A stretch of DNA of 64,000 bases. It comes from Takakia lepidozioides (taxonomy: Eukaryota > Streptophyta > Takakiopsida > Takakiales > Takakiaceae). Made by a program: the position numbers and the translations under genes. Each line of letters opens with the position of its first letter. The first letter of the stretch is position 1. Of this stretch, positions 59,247-64,000 are shown piece by piece. The notes below the pieces were generated by a model. It was not told the origin of the DNA. It was given only the letters and a program-made list of their open reading frames with translations, and made no database searches. Location of the stretch: positions 79,819,171-79,883,170 of the forward strand of contig CM060732.1 of assembly GCA_030704615.1 (NCBI GenBank). The letters are read 5' to 3'.

Positions 59247-60963
59247 GAACCCCTGCAGGAGCACATATAGGTATCCCAGTCTGCCGAAGTGCTCTATTGG
59301 TTCAAATGTGCAGGGCACCATTCAACCGCCCAGACATACATAAGGGCCTCACAAAATCACAATCTGCTTGACCGTGCACCATGGCGCCTAGCTCTGCTTT
59401 CACCCAAGGAGGGTTTGACCAACTGTCAATCCAAAGTACCTCCTTTGTGTACTTCATCTGAAGTTTCCTGAACTTCTTTGAGAACCACCTGTGGGTGGCA
59501 ACCTCATGTAGCACCAAAGCTCTAAAAGCCTCTTTCAAATAAAAGTGTAAAACCTCAGTTTTTGAACAACCTAGCAAAAGCAACAAAAATTGGTTGGCAT
59601 CTAATTTAAGCAGCTGGAGATACAATGAAATCAACAGACCTAGCTTCAGTCACAAGCCCTCCGTCAAAAACACTTTCATGCCTAAATGAGTCTCACCTTA
59701 CCAAACCTGTTGTACCACCTTTCTGAACCATGATCTGAGAAGATTTGCTGGCGTGGTTAGTCACACATTTCATCAATTGGCATGAACTACAAGACCATGA
59801 TATCTCCAGCTTCTGATAGTCTCTGCCTCTGCTGACGAGAGCCAGTTCTTAAATATATATGTTCAGCAACTCCAAATAGGCTAGTGTTTGAGACTCTAAG
59901 CAACCATAATAAGATGTGAAGGAGGAAGATGTTTGGCAGTCTGGATGATGAGGGTCTGCACCTTACACTTGCTAGGCAATGAATGTCTTGCACCCCCACA
60001 GGAGACGCGCATAGGTATCCGAGTCCTCCAAAGTGCCCGTTGGTTCACAATGTTCTGGGCCACTTTTATTTTGCCCTGCCAAACATAGTGGCCCACCACC
60101 CAATTCCGCTTGACCATGAACCATGGCACCTAGCTCTGCTTTCACCTCAGAGAGGGTTCAACCAACTGTGCATTTATGTCTGAAGTCTTGTGATCTTGGA
60201 CTGTTCTGTGAAACGCACTTGTGGGCAGCTCAGCAGCCTGAGATTCAAAAAATAGCCTGATGCAATATGCCGAAACAACAGCAGGCCATTATTGGATTGA
60301 TGTAGCCATGAGGAAAATGAAACAGTAGGGTCAGAAGCACACAATGCTCAAGCAGGTTAGGACACAACTACAGTTCCTCTCTCATTAAAACCACAAAATC
60401 TGGTCCGAGTGCCCCACTCCCCCTTCATTTCAGAAAATGGAAGGGTAGCAAGAATGTACTTGCTAGATGAACCCATATCCAAGACGTATATACTGCAATG
60501 AAAAGAAAATAAAACGAACCATCTGCAAAACAGGCACTGGTCCTGGCTACAAACACCAAAGCTCCAGGACTCTTTCACATAACTTGGGAAGCACACTTTC
60601 AAACAACCTACTGACAGCAACAAGATGGGCTGCTTTTGCTGACAATTGGCAACTAATTTAAGCAGCAGCGATACAAGTAAATCCAAGAAAACAATAGAAG
60701 TGAGCTTCAGTCAGTCTCTCCATCATATACACGGTCATGTCCTGGATGAAGATAGCCTCACCTTATTAACCCAGTTGTCCTGCCACTGTGAAGGACTGAG
60801 AGCCAATCTTCTCGGTCATTCATTGCACATTGCTTCACCGGCAAGCATAAACTCCAAGACCGTGATATCTCCAGCTTCCAATTGTCTCCGGGTCTACTGA
60901 GGAGCACCAGTGTTTAGAAACCTTTGGCCTCTCCTAGTAGGCTAATGTTGTTTTTTGAAACTA
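59247..60963. repeat. Two diverged tandem repeat units (about 650 and 970 bases)
   Basis: Unit 1 (about 59247-59897) and unit 2 (about 59992-60963) are collinear. Shared blocks include CATAGGTATCC, GCTTGACC-TG-ACCATGG, CACCTAGCTCTGCTTTCACC (with G/A variation), CAACAACCTA, TTTAAGCAGC-G-GATACAA and CCATGATATCTCCAGCTTC (ACCGTGATATCTCCAGCTTCC). Unit 2 carries about 330 extra bases (near 60215-60545). The sequence is not coding with intact frames; together with the zinc-finger relic just right of it, it looks like duplicated LINE debris (inference). Confidence 0.6.
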
Positions 60964-61180
60964 GGCCCCAAGAGGGCCCCAGCTTTTGGCTCAGCCTCAA
61001 GATTATCAAAGTTGGTAAACAGACGTACAGGAACAAAGCCCTTGATGGATTTGTAGAGGGCGTCTCCCTGGTGAGAGTACCTAGGAAGATGAATCAGAAA
61101 GTGGATATTGTCTTCAGGTTGCCCACACAACTGGCATTTGCAATCTCCTTTCGTGTCTGCATATGTTTGCTGTTCAAAGG
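60942..61180 (-). mobile_element. LINE zinc-binding (zf-RVT-like) fragment
   Basis: On the minus strand CKCQLCGQPEDNIHFLIH is followed by LPRYSHQGD. A C-x-x-C-x-x-x-x-E-x-x-x-H-x-x-x pattern is the zinc-binding end of plant non-LTR retrotransposon ORF2 (zf-RVT), where the final Cys is here replaced by Leu. The frame continues into LFTNFDNLEAEPKAG. No other ORF2 domains are joined to it. Confidence 0.5.
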
Positions 61181-62717
61181 TAGGCTTCCCGCCCTGTGTT
61201 TAAATTTCAGTCTCATATAAGGAGAGAGACAGATGGAGTGGAGACATGGGCGTAAAGATAAGGGGTGCATAGCTCTAGCCAGGGTGAAGCACAGGCTTTG
61301 CCCTCCACTGCCATGCCCTCAGTGGACACTTCTCCTTGGGCTGGAAATGCACCAATAATATCCATAGATTAGCATCTTGCTATCTGTTTTGGCCTTAACA
61401 TGGCTTGGCTGGAAGTGAAGCCCACTCCGTGGGTGTTCACATAACACTGCAACATCTTGTCAATCTCAGATAGGCAGGAGTCTCTGGTCAAGCCTGTCAT
61501 GAACACATCAGAACAATCCTACTGAGCTCACTCCTACCTCTGCTTTTGGAGAATATATATTGAAACTTTCAGGTACTGGTTTTCAGGTTGTGGCTAGACC
61601 ATGCACCCATTACGCACGTGAGGATAACCTGGCAAGCAAGCTTCAGTGTAGCAGTTCTGTTCAGACTGCCTATGCCCAATTTGGTGACTGGGTCATGCCT
61701 AATTCCCATGATTTAAGGGTTACTTGTGCATCACACAACGGGTGGTCCAGCACCCACGCGGTTGATTTAGCCACTGTCATGGTTTGAATGTAAGTCCAAA
61801 TATGAGAGGATCCAGACCTTTTGCACACATCAAAACTGTTTTCATAATGCTGATACAAGTAGTTATACTTGGCTGCAGGTTTTAAATAAACAGTTTTACA
61901 AGAGCAATTTTGTACCATAAATGTATGTAGCCTCACTTTACTCGGATCTAATTTCAGGAATTCATGGCCAGGTGAATCAGAGGCCGTGGCTAATGTGCTT
62001 CATACCATCCTTGATTGTTTACGTTGGGGGTTGTTGGAAGTAAAACTAACAGTGAGGGGCCTATGATAGAGCTTCTTCAAGCATTCTGCAACGCATGAGA
62101 CCTGTTGAAGCCTTCAACCTAATCGGACACCAAACACACCTCACACGTCAATAGAAAGAGGAAGTGGCCTTCTTTTTCATTTCTTTCTCAATGAACCTGT
62201 CAACTTTACTAAACAACTTGTTTTTTGCAGCAGCACTGCAAAAGGGACATGCCCCTTCAACTTTTTTCCATAATCATGCGTCTCCAACCTCTCCATCACA
62301 ACAGTTGATACCAGGGCAACAATGTCATTAAGTTACCTGCTAATTTGCTAAAAAAATCTCAGAAGAACTGTACTAGGCACTATAGAACAAGGATGCGCCT
62401 TCCCTCTCCTTAAACTAGGTCCAAACTAGGTCCATGACATCTCACCCTCCTTATCAGATAACCTTTCCAGGGGAAAAGCTCAAGTTGCACCAACAATGAT
62501 TTGAGAGAGCCCAACAGTCTGCAGAGATAGCATAACCATGTTGTTTCCAGTAACTAGCGAAACTAAGAGAATTGCGAAGGAAGAGACTTGGTAACAACTG
62601 AAACAATTGGTCTATTCCTACCAAGCTCACATAAAGCAACAGCACAGGCCTGCTCTTCCGACCATCTGAAGAAATTGGTGGATGGAACATCTGGAAATGT
62701 TCGCATACAGTTGCCAT
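61181..62717. other. Gene-free stretch
   Basis: Mixed sequence with short, domain-free frames. The last 300 bases should be the 3' untranslated region of the minus-strand gene at 62718. Confidence 0.4.
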
Positions 62718-63701
62718 TCACCTCACCGGTTGCTGGTTGTAGTGATTTCTTTCCTTCTTCTTTGCTGCCGCGAGCCTCGCCGCCCTGGCCGCAGCCTCTG
62801 CTGCTGCAGCCTTCGCGGCCGAATCTCCCTCTTTCATAGACTTTTTCTTCTTGAGGGAAGCCAACTTTTTCAGTACCTCTTTAGGGTCTGCCGGGGCTTC
62901 CCTAGCTTCTTCTCCGAGACTATCCTCTTCTTTTCTTATTCCTTCGCTGTCGGGAGTAGGGGGAACATCCCCGTCCCTCCCTTCCTTCATAGACTTCTCC
63001 CTCTTGGCCATTCGCCTTTTGGCACTCTTACTTTCTGTCAACGATTGTCCACCTCCAGGTCGCTTATTCTCAGACTCCTCATTGCCATCCTCACCCGTCT
63101 CATCTGCCTTCTTCTCCTCCACGGCAGGTTCCGAACCGTTTTGCTGGCCAAGTCCAAGCTCAGCAAGCACTGCATCTAGCTCTGCGAGTTCCTTTTTCTT
63201 CAACTCCCTCTTTGAAAGCTGCCGCTCTGGCTCCCTGTAGACCGCAGGAATCGCGATCTCAGGTTTGGCAACAGCTTCCTCACCGCCTGCCGCTGAAGCA
63301 CTCTCGGCCTCTGCATCCTCCTCAACTTCGTCATCTCCATCTTCTTCACCATCCCCCTCATCGTCCCCTTCAGACTCCTCTCCTTGGCTCAATCTGTCCT
63401 TTACGGCCATGGCGGCAGCTTCAGACGCCTGATCGGGTGTCCAGGCAACAGGAGGGGGCGCGGTGGTGGCATAGTAGTCATCATCGTCATCACAATCCGC
63501 CCACGACTTCACCGTCACCTGCGTCGGGGCCCAGAATTGCGTACTGTTGTCGTTCTTCTCCGCTTTGGTGTCCTTGCTTCCCGCCTCCTCCTTGTCAGAT
63601 CTCTTCTTGCTGGACTTCCTGCGACGGCTCTCAAGCGCAGCAAATATGTTACTGCTTCTTATCGGCAGTCCATCCTCCTTCCTGTTGCTTCCTCCGACCA
63701 T
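62718..63701 (-). CDS. Conserved plant protein of unknown function, charged and coiled-coil-rich
   Basis: An intronless frame of 327 residues from ATG 63701. The N-terminus is Ser/Arg/Lys-rich (SNIFAALESRRRKSSKKRSDKEE), then FWAPTQVTVKSWADCDDDDDYY, a short W-rich conserved-looking segment before an acidic run. A Glu/Asp-rich block covers about 108-145. ERQLSKRELKKKELAELDAVLAELG (about 158-182) is a strongly helical, probably coiled-coil motif. The C-terminal third is Lys/Ala-rich, ending AARLAAAKKKERNHYNQQPVR. I recall similar C-termini in plant proteins annotated as unknown, but know no function; nuclear or RNA-associated roles are only suggested by composition. A GTGAGG near the stop could be a splice donor, which would change only the last three residues. 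Confidence 0.75.
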   Translation of the reverse strand: MVGGSNRKEDGLPIRSSNIFAALESRRRKSSKKRSDKEEAGSKDTKAEKNDNSTQFWAPTQVTVKSWADCDDDDDYYATTAPPPVAWTPDQASEAAAMAVKDRLSQGEESEGDDEGDGEEDGDDEVEEDAEAESASAAGGEEAVAKPEIAIPAVYREPERQLSKRELKKKELAELDAVLAELGLGQQNGSEPAVEEKKADETGEDGNEESENKRPGGGQSLTESKSAKRRMAKREKSMKEGRDGDVPPTPDSEGIRKEEDSLGEEAREAPADPKEVLKKLASLKKKKSMKEGDSAAKAAAAEAAARAARLAAAKKKERNHYNQQPVR

Positions 63702-64000
63702 CCTAGCTCCTCAAACCCTCGCCGCACCGCAGACAGCCCTCAACCCTGAAACCCTGAGACGCCCTCTCACAGCAGCCTCACACGCTCTGCGAGGCCTCAC
63801 ACCACGCTACACGCCCCTCGACCCTGCTGCTCCCCTCTACCCCCTCCTTACCCTCACTCTCGCTCTCATGCACATGCATGCCGCCTCGCCGTTTGGCATG
63901 GCCCCCATCACACATACATACATACATCCTGGCCTCACCTTCTTAACTTTTTTTTTTTGTTTTTTGGTTTTTTTAGTGAACATTTTTTTTAATTTTATTT
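63702..64000. other. 5' flank of the charged-protein gene, with poly-T end
   Basis: Pyrimidine-rich, CTC-repeat-like sequence (GAGA type on the coding strand) up to about 63860, then ACATACATACATACAT and T runs to the window edge. It probably holds the leader and promoter of the minus-strand gene. No other feature is seen. Confidence 0.4.

Noticed and set aside
62718-62740. Splice donor GTGAGG at the end of the charged-protein gene
   Set aside because: The frame reaches a stop two codons later with an ending (NQQPVR) that looks conserved from memory, so an unspliced end is preferred.
1-64000. CRISPR arrays, bacterial operons or a defence-like gene cluster
   Set aside because: The introns, gene set and repeats are those of a plant nucleus; no spaced repeat arrays or operon-like gene strings occur.

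Overview
The window is nuclear DNA of a land plant. The evidence is spliceosomal genes with GT-AG introns of roughly 100-1000 bases, plant-type versions of conserved genes, and long stretches holding decayed LINE, hAT, SINE and LTR-like elements. Vascular/seed-plant hallmarks are absent, and a COMT-like methyltransferase relic plus a plastid-clan-like P450 would fit a seed-free plant (bryophyte, lycophyte or fern). That placement is inference; no species is identified.

Layout. 1-11 kb: a tandem pair of cytochrome P450 genes. Only the last two exons of copy A are inside the window (8-676). Copy B is complete, with ten exons (6451-11055) that I assembled into a 521-residue enzyme. Broken LINE pieces lie between them. 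11-24 kb: a gene-poor stretch with a 355-base LTR-like direct repeat pair, two SINE copies, a hAT transposase relic, degenerate tandem repeats and a COMT-like O-methyltransferase pseudogene. 24.5-47 kb: a gene-dense block with five intron-rich housekeeping genes: histidine protein methyltransferase (METTL18/HPM1 type, +), an ASH2/TRAUCO-type SPRY subunit of the H3K4 methyltransferase complex (-), the Golgi-transport protein GOT1 (+), a lipid-droplet-associated-hydrolase-like alpha/beta hydrolase (-, 12 exons including a 29-base exon), and Dr1/NC2-beta (+, first exon unresolved). 48.8-57.1 kb: two large intronless reading frames facing away from each other, a TOG1-TOG4 protein of the MOR1/XMAP215 family (-) and the proteasome subunit RPN2 (+). 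57-62.5 kb: repeats and LINE debris. 62.7-63.7 kb: an intronless, highly charged protein of unknown function (-).

The genes do not form one pathway. Apart from the P450 pair they are unrelated single-copy cell functions: translation-linked histidine methylation, chromatin, vesicle traffic, lipid metabolism, transcriptional repression, microtubules and the proteasome. Neighbours often share short divergent promoter regions: ASH2/GOT1, hydrolase/NC2-beta and MOR1-like/RPN2. The points most worth a second look are the intronless and C-terminally shortened MOR1-like gene, the diverging P450 pair with a G-to-A change in the haem signature, a tRNA-derived SINE family with four copies visible here, and a perfect 18-base-arm palindrome between ASH2 and GOT1. 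I saw no convincing novel multi-gene system.
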